DNA of 64,000 nucleotides from Clostridium lundense DSM 17049. GTDB lineage: Bacteria; Bacillota; Clostridia; Clostridiales; Clostridiaceae. The notes under the pieces were generated by a model. The model searched no databases and was not told the origin of the DNA. It was given only the letters and a program-made list of their open reading frames with translations. Where the stretch lies: NCBI RefSeq assembly GCF_000619945.1, contig NZ_KK211043.1, forward strand, positions 229,546-293,545. Direction: 5' to 3'. How positions within the stretch are numbered: the stretch's first letter is position 1; every line of letters starts with the position of its first letter. Of this stretch, positions 16,042 to 22,785 are shown one piece after another. Made by a program: the position numbers and the translations under genes.

Positions 16042-16779
16042 ATGGAGTGTTATAAAGATTTTGCTCATATATATGATGAATTAATAAAAGGAGATATAGA
16101 TTATGCAAAATGGGCAAGTACTATGTTAGAGTTATGTGACAAGTATAATGTTAAGAGAAGGGATTATTTAGATTTAGCCTGTGGTACTGGAAATATAACA
16201 GAACAAGTTGGTAAATCCTTTTTAAATACCTGGGCTGTGGATTTATCCTATGACATGCTTACAGAAGCAGAGGAAAAATTAAGAGCTAAGAGTATAAAAG
16301 GTAAATTTGTATGTCAGGATATAAGTAATCTTAATTTAAACAAAGAATTTGATTTAATAACTTGCTGCTTAGATTCTACTAATTACATAATAGAAAAAGA
16401 AAAGCTAGAGACATACTTTAAGGGTGTATACCATCACTTAAAGAATAGTGGAATATTTATTTTTGATATTAATTCTTATTATAAGTTAACAGAAATACTA
16501 GGAAATAATATATATAATTATGATAGTGAAGACGTCTACTATATATGGGAAAATAATTTTCAAGAGGATATAGTGGACATGTATCTAACTTTCTTTATTA
16601 AAGAAGGGGAAGTTTATAAAAGATTTGATGAATTTCATAGGGAAAGAGCTTATACTAATGAAGAAATAGAAGAAGTAATAACTAAATGTGGATTTGAAAT
16701 TTTAGATAAACTTGATAATTATGAAGATACATTTTTAAAAGAGGATACAGAAAGAATAGCTTATGTGCTAAAAAAATAG
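16042..16779 (+). CDS. Class I SAM-dependent methyltransferase, substrate unknown
   Basis: A 245-residue Rossmann-fold methyltransferase. Motif I is YLDLACGTGNIT (SAM-binding glycines), followed by an acidic residue in WAVDLSYDMLTEAE, then FVCQDISNL and FDLITCCLDSTNYI (motif II/III region). The start codon has AAAAGGGGT upstream. It lies 21 bases before hslO with a typical GGAGGG site between them, so the two are probably cotranscribed. The protein acts in the cytoplasm; its methyl acceptor cannot be predicted. Confidence 0.82.
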   Translation: MECYKDFAHIYDELIKGDIDYAKWASTMLELCDKYNVKRRDYLDLACGTGNITEQVGKSFLNTWAVDLSYDMLTEAEEKLRAKSIKGKFVCQDISNLNLNKEFDLITCCLDSTNYIIEKEKLETYFKGVYHHLKNSGIFIFDINSYYKLTEILGNNIYNYDSEDVYYIWENNFQEDIVDMYLTFFIKEGEVYKRFDEFHRERAYTNEEIEEVITKCGFEILDKLDNYEDTFLKEDTERIAYVLKK

Positions 16780-16800
16780 AATTTTGGAGGGATTTTTATA

Positions 16801-17679
16801 ATGGATAAATTGGTAAAGGCTATAGCAGTGGATGGGGAAATAAGAATAATAGGTGCCATTACTACTGATTTAGTAAATGAAGGTGTTAAAATACATAATT
16901 GTAGTGCTACAGCAGCTGCAGCTTTAGGTAGAATGTTAACAGCAGGAGCACTTATGGGAACTATGTTAAAATCTGATAAAGATACACTTTCCATAAAAAT
17001 GCAAGGTGGTGGAGAAGCTAAAGGAGTAGTTGTAACAGCTTATCCAGATGGCCATGTTAAGGGGTATATAGGTAATCCTTATGTAGATTTACCAGCCAAT
17101 GATAAAGGAAAGTTAGATGTTGGTGGAGCTATAGGGAAAAATGGTATGTTAACAGTAATTAAGGATATGGGATTAAAAGAACCTTATGTAGGACAAATAC
17201 CAATATATTCAGGTGAAATAGGAGATGATTTAGCTTATTATTTTACTGTTTCCGAACAAACCCCTTCTGCTGTAGGATTAGGTGTTTTAGTAAATAATGA
17301 TTTAAGTATAAGTGCAGCAGGAGGATTTATAATTCAAATGATGCCTGGAGCAAATGAATTAACAGCTGATTTAATAACATATAGACTTCAGGAAATTTCA
17401 TCAATAACTGATTTTATATCAAAAGGAATGAGTATTGAAGAAATATTAGAATTTATTTTTGAAGGAATGAATTTAAAAATATTAGAAAGTCTTACACCAG
17501 AATATAGATGTGATTGTTCTAGAGAGAAGGTTGAAAGAGCTCTTATGAGTATAGGTAAAAAAGATTTAGAGGAATTATATAATGACAATAAAACTGAAGA
17601 GTTGAATTGTCAATTTTGTAATAAAAGCTACCACTTCAATCACCAAGAAATAGGACAATTACTTGAGCAGATCAAATAA
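16801..17679 (+). CDS. hslO: Hsp33 redox-regulated chaperonin
   Basis: A 292-residue cytoplasmic holdase activated by oxidative unfolding. The N-terminal substrate-binding domain begins MDKLVKAIAVDGEIRIIGAITTDLV and includes CSATAAAALGRMLTAGALMGTMLK and GGGEAKGVVVTAYPDGHVKGYIGNP. The C-terminal zinc-binding redox switch has all four cysteines: C237-X-C239 (CDCSREKVERAL) and C270-X2-C273 (CQFCNKSYHF). Length and motifs are typical and nothing is missing. It follows the methyltransferase closely. Confidence 0.96.
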   Translation: MDKLVKAIAVDGEIRIIGAITTDLVNEGVKIHNCSATAAAALGRMLTAGALMGTMLKSDKDTLSIKMQGGGEAKGVVVTAYPDGHVKGYIGNPYVDLPANDKGKLDVGGAIGKNGMLTVIKDMGLKEPYVGQIPIYSGEIGDDLAYYFTVSEQTPSAVGLGVLVNNDLSISAAGGFIIQMMPGANELTADLITYRLQEISSITDFISKGMSIEEILEFIFEGMNLKILESLTPEYRCDCSREKVERALMSIGKKDLEELYNDNKTEELNCQFCNKSYHFNHQEIGQLLEQIK

Positions 17680-17718
17680 TAAATACGAATAATTTCTTGA
17701 AAAATATATTTAATGTAC

Positions 17719-17747
17719 TTGAAAAGTGTATGATTAAGTAATATAAT
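17719..17747 (+). promoter_or_regulatory. Sigma-A promoter ahead of the cobalamin riboswitch
   Basis: TTGAAA (17719-17724), 17-base spacer, TATAAT (17742-17747), placed just upstream of the riboswitch 5' end. Confidence 0.65.
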
Positions 17748-17769
17748 TAACTTAGAATTGAATATTGAT

Positions 17770-17917
17770 ATTTTAGGTACTTATTAGTTTAAAAGAGAAA
17801 GTGGTAAAATCCACTGCAGCCCCCGCTACTGTAAAAGCAGACAAATCTCTATAATCCACTGGAATTTCCGGGAAGGGGAGATAGGATGAAGCTTAAGCCA
17901 GGAGACCTGCCTAAAAT
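17770..17917 (+). promoter_or_regulatory. Cobalamin (AdoCbl) riboswitch
   Basis: Conserved class marks in order: AGTGGTAAAATCCACTG, GCAGCCCCCGCTACTGTAA, CCACTGG then GGGAAGG, and AAGCCAGGAGACCTGCC. The closing stem P1 is ATTTTAGG (17770-17777) with CCTAAAAT (17910-17917). It is oriented toward cobT, so cobalamin would repress cobT by negative feedback. A hairpin terminator follows at 17967. Confidence 0.93.
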
Positions 17918-17966
17918 TTTTATGGATTCTTCGGAGGGAAGAGAGAAATAGTTGTATGTGTTTTTT

Positions 17967-17999
17967 CCCCTCACTTTTGTGAGGGGTTATTTACTTTAT
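17967..17999 (+). terminator. Riboswitch-linked terminator
   Basis: CCCCTCAC, loop TTTT, GTGAGGGG, then TTATTTACTTT. The position between aptamer and cobT suits transcriptional control. I did not identify a convincing antiterminator partner. Confidence 0.7.
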
Positions 18000-18002
18000 C
18001 CT

Positions 18003-18080
18003 ATGACTACCCGCTCTAATACTCACATCTAAAGTGAAGTAAAGAGTGGCTACGTTCCTGGATAACGAGTTCTAAGCTTA
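18003..18080 (+). repeat. Structured ~80-base repeat, copy A
   Basis: It starts ATGACTACCCGCTCTAATAC and ends CTAAGCTT, and its first 28 bases are identical to copy B at 33463. It folds as an outer stem CCGCTCT / AGAGTGG (one G-U pair) enclosing TACTCAC / GTGAAGTA, followed by a conserved CCTGGATAACG tail. It is five bases shorter than copy B in the apical loop. It lies in the cobT leader, downstream of the riboswitch terminator and upstream of the cobT ribosome site. The class is unknown to me. Confidence 0.75.
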
Positions 18081-18133
18081 TAACTGTCAATCATCAACTA
18101 AAAGGTATATGTGATTTTAGAGGAGTGGAAGAG

Positions 18134-19210
18134 ATGGAGTTATTACAAAAAACTTTAGCTAGTATTAAGGCAGCAGATAAAGAAGCCATAAAAAAAGCAT
18201 GGGAGAGAATGGATAACCTTTCAAAACCCATAGGTAGTTTAGGTAAGTTAGAAGAAATTGCGGTTAGAATGTCAGGAATAACAGGAAAAATAAAAAATAA
18301 AATAAATAAGAAAAATACTATAATAATGGCTGCAGATAATGGAGTGTGGGAAGAGGGAGTAAGCGCTTGTCCACAAGAATTAACAGCTATAATTACTAAT
18401 AACTATACAAGAGGAATAACTGGTATAGGTGTTTTATCTGATTATGCAAAAGCAGATATTTGTGTAATAGATATCGGTGTTAAGGCTGATTTTAATAATC
18501 CTAATATAATAAATAAAAAAATAGCCTACGGAACTAAAAATATGGCAAATGGTCCTGCTATGACAAGAGAAGAAACTATTAAGGCTATTGAAGTTGGTAT
18601 TGAGGCAGTAGATAATCTCGTTAAAGAAGGTTATGATTTATTTGGTACTGGTGAAGCAGGTATGTGTAATACGTCAACTAGTGCAGCTGTAATAAGTGTA
18701 CTTTCAGGAATGGATTCTGATATTGTGTGTGGTAAAGGTTCTGGTCTTACAGAAGAAGGATTTTCTAATAAAAAAGCGGTAATTAAGAGAGCTATAGAAA
18801 TTAATAATCCAGATAAGAGTGATGCTATTGATGTGTTAAGTAAAGTAGGTGGATTTGATATAGCAGGATTGTGTGGATGCTTTTTAGGTGCTGCGAAAAA
18901 CAGAGTTCCTATAGTTATAGATGGAATAATTGCATGTGCCGCGGCGCTTTGTGCATATAGATTAAGCAATGACACAAAAGATTTTATGTTTCCATCTCAT
19001 CTATCAGCAGAACCAGGAGCTGTATATGTGATGAAAGAACTTGGACTAGATCCAGGACTAAATATGGATATGAGATTAGGAGAAGGGACTGGATGTCCAT
19101 TAGAATTTTGTATAATTGAAGCATCGCTTCGTGTAATGAATGATATGGCGACTTACTCTGAAGCAAGTATACATAATAGTGAGTTCTTTGTAGATATAAG
19201 AGAAAAATAA
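18134..19210 (+). CDS. cobT: Nicotinate-nucleotide-dimethylbenzimidazole phosphoribosyltransferase
   Basis: A 358-residue enzyme that makes alpha-ribazole phosphate for the lower ligand of cobalamin. ATG 18134 has AGAGGAG 8 bases upstream; an in-frame GTG at 18125 is too close to that site. Family motifs: RMDNLSKPIGSLGKLEEIAVR, AADNGVWEEGVSACPQ, FGTGEAGMCNTSTSAA, GKGSGL and MRLGEGTGCPLE with the catalytic glutamate. The cobalamin riboswitch upstream supports the role. No other cobalamin-synthesis gene is in the window, so it may serve lower-ligand completion or salvage. It is closely followed by a terminator. Confidence 0.95.
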   Translation: MELLQKTLASIKAADKEAIKKAWERMDNLSKPIGSLGKLEEIAVRMSGITGKIKNKINKKNTIIMAADNGVWEEGVSACPQELTAIITNNYTRGITGIGVLSDYAKADICVIDIGVKADFNNPNIINKKIAYGTKNMANGPAMTREETIKAIEVGIEAVDNLVKEGYDLFGTGEAGMCNTSTSAAVISVLSGMDSDIVCGKGSGLTEEGFSNKKAVIKRAIEINNPDKSDAIDVLSKVGGFDIAGLCGCFLGAAKNRVPIVIDGIIACAAALCAYRLSNDTKDFMFPSHLSAEPGAVYVMKELGLDPGLNMDMRLGEGTGCPLEFCIIEASLRVMNDMATYSEASIHNSEFFVDIREK

Positions 19211-19223
19211 ATATCGTAAAAAT

Positions 19224-19257
19224 AATAGAGATTTGCTTTTGCAAATCTCTATTATTT
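19224..19257 (+). terminator. Terminator after cobT
   Basis: AATAGAGATTTGC, loop TTTT, GCAAATCTCTATT, then ATTTTT. The stem is a perfect 13 base pairs. Confidence 0.9.
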
Positions 19258-19262
19258 TTCTC

Positions 19263-19291
19263 TTGACAAAAAGATGAATAAGGATTAGAAT
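19263..19291 (+). promoter_or_regulatory. Sigma-A promoter of flavodoxin
   Basis: TTGACA (19263-19268), 17-base spacer, TAGAAT (19286-19291). Confidence 0.8.
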
Positions 19292-19297
19292 TTTATT

Positions 19298-19316
19298 GAG
19301 AGTGAAAATCATTATC
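19298..19316 (+). promoter_or_regulatory. Fur-box-like operator at the flavodoxin start site
   Basis: GAGAGTGAAAATCATTATC matches the 19-base Fur consensus GATAATGATAATCATTATC at 16 positions. It begins seven bases after the -10 box, covering the expected transcription start, an ideal place for repression. This suggests the flavodoxin replaces ferredoxin when iron is low. Confidence 0.75.
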
Positions 19317-19334
19317 AATAAAGGAGAGATAATT

Positions 19335-19763
19335 ATGAAAAATTTAGTTGTAATTTATTGGAGTGGAACGGGAAATACTGAGGCAATGGCAAATGCTTTA
19401 GCTGAAGGAGCTAAAATTGATGGGGTGGAAATTAAACTTCTTACAGTAGGACAAGCAACAATAGAAAATGTTGAAGGTGCTGATGCATTAGCTTTAGGGT
19501 GCCCATCTATGGGTGCAGAACAATTAGAGGAAGGAGAAATGGAACCATTTGTTGAAATGATTTCATCAGCAGTTAAAGGTAAAAACTTAGCTTTGTTTGG
19601 ATCTTATGGTTGGGGAAATGGAGAATGGATGGAACAGTGGCAAGAAAGAATGGAGGATTATGGAGCTAAACTTGTAGATGATGGATTGATTATACATGAA
19701 ACTCCTGATGAAGAAGGACTTGAAAAATGCAGAGAATTAGGAAAGTCTTTAGCTAAGGCTTAA
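19335..19763 (+). CDS. Flavodoxin
   Basis: A 142-residue FMN electron carrier. ATG 19335 has AAGGAGAG upstream; the longer frame from 19296 would start inside the Fur box and is rejected. The phosphate loop is WSGTGNTEAMA at ~9-19. GCPSMGAEQLEE and FGSYGWGNGEWMEQW carry the aromatic residues expected to flank the isoalloxazine ring. Length is typical of short-chain flavodoxins. It is monocistronic with its own promoter and Fur-like operator, and acts in the cytoplasm in low-potential electron transfer, probably under iron limitation. Confidence 0.93.
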   Translation: MKNLVVIYWSGTGNTEAMANALAEGAKIDGVEIKLLTVGQATIENVEGADALALGCPSMGAEQLEEGEMEPFVEMISSAVKGKNLALFGSYGWGNGEWMEQWQERMEDYGAKLVDDGLIIHETPDEEGLEKCRELGKSLAKA

Positions 19764-19856
19764 TTACAAACTATTATTTAAAAAGTGAAAAACGAAGAGT
19801 AAAGAAAAACTTTTTAGTCAACACTATAGAAAGTATTTATAAGATTTGAAGTTTTT

Positions 19857-19899
19857 GTAATAATAACGAAAAGTAAAGGTTACTTTTCGTTATTATTAC
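19857..19899. other. Perfect 20-bp inverted repeat of unclear role
   Basis: GTAATAATAACGAAAAGTAA pairs completely with the right arm around loop AGG. Neither flank carries a proper T-run, so it is not a textbook terminator, although it is in the right place to end the flavodoxin transcript. Confidence 0.6.
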
Positions 19900-19908
19900 A
19901 GAAGTTGC

Positions 19909-19956
19909 TTTTAAAAAAAGTGTTTTTTAAAAAAAGTGTTTTTTAAAAAAAGTGTT
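19909..19956 (+). repeat. Three exact tandem 16-mers abutting the tRNA promoter
   Basis: TTTTAAAAAAAGTGTT occurs three times without change. The last copy supplies the first two bases of the -35 box. The A-tracts resemble an UP element that would boost a tRNA promoter. Confidence 0.9.
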
Positions 19957-19983
19957 GACAACTTAAAAGGTTTTGTTTATAAT
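19955..19983 (+). promoter_or_regulatory. Consensus promoter of the tRNA operon
   Basis: TTGACA (19955-19960), 17-base spacer, TATAAT (19978-19983): a full consensus match, about 20 bases upstream of tRNA-Val. Confidence 0.9.
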
Positions 19984-20010
19984 AAATATTGTCTTCATGA
20001 TTAAATCTAT

Positions 20011-20086
20011 GGGCGCATAGCTCAGCTGGGAGAGCATCTGCCTTACAAGCAGAGGGTCACAGGTTCGAGCCCTGTTGTGCCCACCA
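20011..20086 (+). tRNA. tRNA-Val (TAC)
   Basis: 76 bases with encoded CCA. Acceptor GGGCGCA pairs with TGTGCCC through G-U pairs, the D arm contains AGCTCAGCTGGGAGAGC, the anticodon loop CTTACAA gives TAC, and the T loop is GTTCGAG. First gene of a four-tRNA transcript. Confidence 0.97.
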
Positions 20087-20092
20087 TAGATT

Positions 20093-20168
<76 letters not shown>

Positions 20169-20172
20169 AAAT

Positions 20173-20247
20173 GCGGGAGTGGCTCAGTGGTAGAGCGTCA
20201 CCTTGCCAAGGTGAACGTCGCGAGTTCGAATCTCGTCTTCCGCTCCA
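20173..20247 (+). tRNA. tRNA-Gly (GCC)
   Basis: 75 bases with encoded CCA. The acceptor is GCGGGAG/CTTCCGC with G-U pairing, the anticodon loop is TTGCCAA (GCC), and the T loop is GTTCGAATC. Confidence 0.96.
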
Positions 20248-20251
20248 ATAT

Positions 20252-20325
20252 GGCGCTATAGCCAAGTGGTAAGGCAAAGGTCTGCAACACCTCTATCCCC
20301 AGTTCAAGTCTGGGTGGCGCCTCCA
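20252..20325 (+). tRNA. tRNA-Cys (GCA)
   Basis: 74 bases with encoded CCA. The acceptor is GGCGCTA/TGGCGCC region, the anticodon loop CTGCAAC gives GCA, and the T loop is GTTCAAGTC. Last tRNA before the terminator. Confidence 0.95.
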
Positions 20326-20327
20326 GT

Positions 20328-20358
20328 AAAAAGCAACACCAATTGGTGTTGCTTTTTT
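20328..20358 (+). terminator. Terminator of the tRNA operon
   Basis: AAAAAGCAACACC, loop AATT, GGTGTTGC, then TTTTTT. Confidence 0.95.
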
Positions 20359-20397
20359 ATTTCAAATTGAAAATGTAGAAGTAATGAGAAGTTTTAA

Positions 20398-20462
20398 AAA
20401 AAGAATAGATAAGGACAATTCTTTTTTTAAACATTACGAAAAATTATCCTTATCTATATTTT
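20398..20462 (-). terminator. Terminator for the minus-strand DUF6873-like gene
   Basis: On the minus strand ATAGATAAGGATAATT pairs (15 of 16) with AATTGTCCTTATCTAT across a ~20-base loop and ends in TTCTTTTTTT. Confidence 0.65.
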
Positions 20463-20477
20463 AAACTCTATACTTTA

Positions 20478-21188
20478 TTATTTATAATTATCAATTACAA
20501 AAATACTTCCTCTATCTATTAATTTACCATCATGTAAGAATATTGGTTTCACATCATGTTTATATAGAAAGTTCATAACTTCTTTTCCGTAAGCGTAATA
20601 TTTTAGGTTGCCATAGAAGGCAATTATATTTTCATCTATCATTCCGCAGCACCCACCAATAAATCCATAATTTAGACCAGGCAAAATTATATCACCTGGT
20701 GGAAGAAGTAGAACATCGATATTTTCTTCTTTCATAATTGAAGCTATTGCATTATCACTAGTAATAATACCAGTATCTTTTATAATAGCTGTAGAACATT
20801 TGGTGTATCCTTGTTTAACATTTATAATTTTTTTATAATTAATCTTTTTAAGCAGAGTCTTATCTGTATATTTTATATTGTGCATAAAACAGTTTTTAAA
20901 ATTAACTGCATTTAGAATTATATCATAAGGATATTTATCTATTAATTTATTGGAGGATAGTAATACATTATAATTTAAGGATTTTAATATATTTATAAAG
21001 TCTAAATTCATATCTTGATGAACGATAACATTTTCATTATCAATTATATGCATCAACATGTCAGGATGACCGCAAACAGCTTCATAAAGATGATTGCTAG
21101 GAGGACATTTTAATATTTTATATCCTAACTTTACTAAGCTTAGTTCTTCTTCTTCACTAATTCTGTAGTCCACAATAATATGTTTCAT
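20478..21188 (-). CDS. DUF6873-like protein, possible guanidino-modifying-enzyme fold
   Basis: A 236-residue protein beginning MKHIIVDYRISEEE. I recognise it as a clostridial family listed as a GME-fold DUF (the arginine deiminase/DDAH superfamily). The alternating strand-Gly/Asn pattern (GHPDMLMHIIDNENVIVHQ, ITSDNAIASI, LLPPGDIILPGLNYGFIGGCCGMI) suits that fold. HQDMN and the late Cys pair GGCCGM could be active-site elements, but the canonical catalytic set is not clear. The frame extends to GTG 21203; the start is uncertain because neither candidate has a strong site. No neighbour suggests a pathway. Confidence 0.6.
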   Translation of the reverse strand: MKHIIVDYRISEEEELSLVKLGYKILKCPPSNHLYEAVCGHPDMLMHIIDNENVIVHQDMNLDFINILKSLNYNVLLSSNKLIDKYPYDIILNAVNFKNCFMHNIKYTDKTLLKKINYKKIINVKQGYTKCSTAIIKDTGIITSDNAIASIMKEENIDVLLLPPGDIILPGLNYGFIGGCCGMIDENIIAFYGNLKYYAYGKEVMNFLYKHDVKPIFLHDGKLIDRGSIFVIDNYK

Positions 21189-21516
21189 AGTGATTATTAC
21201 CACAACCTTTCAGTGATTTTAAAATAGAAATAACAGAGTATAGAGAGTATAGAATGTAGGATTAAGAAGATGCATCTTCTATTATATTTTAGGAAAGTTT
21301 CAAATAAGGTTTTAAAATTATAAATATAAATAAATGGATATGGGTGGATTTTATAATTAGTTATTATTTTTTATATAATGATTATACTAAAATTGAAAGC
21401 CTAAGGCAATTTGTGGTTTGACAAGTTTTTAGTTCTTAAATTGTCGATATTTGAATAAATAATTATGAATATACCATGAAATTAAACGCATACTATTGTA
21501 GAAAGGAGTGAGGCTG
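21189..21516. other. 328-base intergenic region between divergent genes
   Basis: It holds a copy of the ACAGAGTATAGAG repeat family (21233-21258), a 14-bp AGAAGATGCATCTTCT palindrome (about 21267-21282), AT-rich sequence, and a sigma-E-like promoter for ytxC at 21467-21496. No additional gene is supported. Confidence 0.55.
21467..21496 (+). promoter_or_regulatory. Sigma-E-like sporulation promoter for ytxC
   Basis: GAATATA (21467-21473), 15-base spacer, CATACTAT (21489-21496). The Bacillus sigma-E consensus is KMATATT and CATACAnT, so the fit is 6 of 7 in each element. It lies 20 bases before the ytxC start. Confidence 0.5.
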
Positions 21517-22419
21517 ATGGATTCATTTAAGCTTATATATGAAGAAGATTTGGAAGAAATAATAAAGGGAATACAAGATGTAAAAAACTTTTTTAAAAAT
21601 AAAAAAATAGACGCAGGAATTTCAGAGAGCATAAATAATGGGACTCACTTCATTAAAATATCTTTCCCTGAAGAAGAGAAGTTAACCAAGAAAAATGAAA
21701 ATATGTTTAATATATATATAGCTAATATATTGTATAAGGTATTGGTAGAAGAGTTCTTGAATAAATATGTATTAGAATTCCTTTCAGATACTTATTTTTT
21801 TCTAAGTGAAGAGGAAATTGAGGAAGTTAAAAATAAAAGTGTAGAAGTATTAAATAACGATAACTGTGTTATTGATGATTCTAATATATATTATATGAAT
21901 AGAAAAAATGAAATAATAGATAAAATAGTTGGTTGTGTTGAAGAAAATAATGAAATAAATATTAAAGGCTTCTTAACTTTTAGAATGAAAGAATTAAAGA
22001 ATGAATTACAGAATATGATAGAAAAAGTAGTTGAGGAATATTTAGTAGAGAAGGAATATAATGAATTTATAAAGCTTCTTAAATATTTTGTTGATATACA
22101 AGACAGCAAGATAGAAGAAGTTAATATTATTATTGATAAAGAGGGGAATTACATAATACAAGATAAAGACGGCGAAGATATAACAGAAAAATTATTTAGT
22201 GAATTTTTAGGAAGTAAGTTTACAGGGGCTGTGAATATGGAGGATATGCTAATCAGTGCATTAATAACCTATTGCCCAGATAAAATAATCATACATTGCT
22301 CCGAAAATTGCGTTAATAAAGAATTTATAAATACGGTGAAAAATGTTTTCATGCAGAGAGTAGTATTTTGTGATAGCTGTAAAATATGCAAAAAAATTAA
22401 TAAGAAAACAAATAATTAA
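21517..22419 (+). CDS. ytxC: YtxC-like sporulation protein
   Basis: A 300-residue protein of the YtxC family, which in Bacillus and clostridia is found beside thrS, as here. ATG 21517 has GGAG ten bases upstream; the GTG at 21508 lies against that site and is rejected. The protein is acidic and mostly helical. It has a conserved middle (NIKGFLTFRMKELKNELQNMIEKVVEEYLVEKEYNEFIKLLKYFV) and a C-terminal part with PDKIIIHC and four cysteines (HCSENCVN, FCDSCKICKK) that may bind metal. The molecular function is unknown. A sigma-E-like promoter just upstream supports mother-cell expression. Confidence 0.85.
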   Translation: MDSFKLIYEEDLEEIIKGIQDVKNFFKNKKIDAGISESINNGTHFIKISFPEEEKLTKKNENMFNIYIANILYKVLVEEFLNKYVLEFLSDTYFFLSEEEIEEVKNKSVEVLNNDNCVIDDSNIYYMNRKNEIIDKIVGCVEENNEINIKGFLTFRMKELKNELQNMIEKVVEEYLVEKEYNEFIKLLKYFVDIQDSKIEEVNIIIDKEGNYIIQDKDGEDITEKLFSEFLGSKFTGAVNMEDMLISALITYCPDKIIIHCSENCVNKEFINTVKNVFMQRVVFCDSCKICKKINKKTNN

Positions 22420-22430
22420 TGGTTTTAATA

Positions 22431-22459
22431 TTGACATTATAAAATCTAAAGAATATAAT
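22431..22459 (+). promoter_or_regulatory. Sigma-A promoter of thrS
   Basis: TTGACA (22431-22436), 17-base spacer, TATAAT (22454-22459), directly upstream of the T-box. Confidence 0.85.
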
Positions 22460-22469
22460 TATAAAAAAA

Positions 22470-22730
22470 GATGATAAAAAGCCGTGAAAAGGAAGAGTAA
22501 ATAAGGAAACTATTAAAAGAGATGAAAATCCATAGGTTGAAAGATTTTCTTAATAGGATTTATTGAAAACCACCTTTGAGCTGTATGCTGAACTATTAGT
22601 AAGCATGTCCGTTGCCTGCGTTAAAGGTCTAAAGATGATAATAGGATTATTTTTTAGAACTATTGTTAATTTGGGTGGAACCACGGTATTAAAATCGTCC
22701 CAGTTTGGGAGGGTTTTTATTTTTTTGTTT
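22470..22730 (+). promoter_or_regulatory. T-box leader, threonine specifier ACC
   Basis: Contains the AGTA box (GAAGAGTAAAT), the GAA motif followed by specifier ACC at 22569-22571, and the T-box GGGTGGAACCACGG (22673-22686). A terminator hairpin with TCCC / GGGA and a T-run ends near 22727. Alignment with the pheS leader places ACC exactly where TTC lies there. Uncharged tRNA-Thr should antiterminate thrS. Confidence 0.95.
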
Positions 22731-22785
22731 TATTATTAATTGATTATTAATTGAAAATACATTTCATAGATAGGGAGGAAAAATA

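Noticed and set aside
18631..18975. 114-residue minus-strand ORF
   Set aside because: It lies wholly inside cobT on the other strand, has no ribosome site, and cobT is unquestionable.
19909..19956. CRISPR-like repeat array
   Set aside because: The three 16-mers are directly adjacent with no spacers, so this is a tandem repeat and not a CRISPR array.
22501..22730. Small protein in the thrS leader
   Set aside because: The region is fully explained by the T-box structure and has no ORF with a ribosome site.
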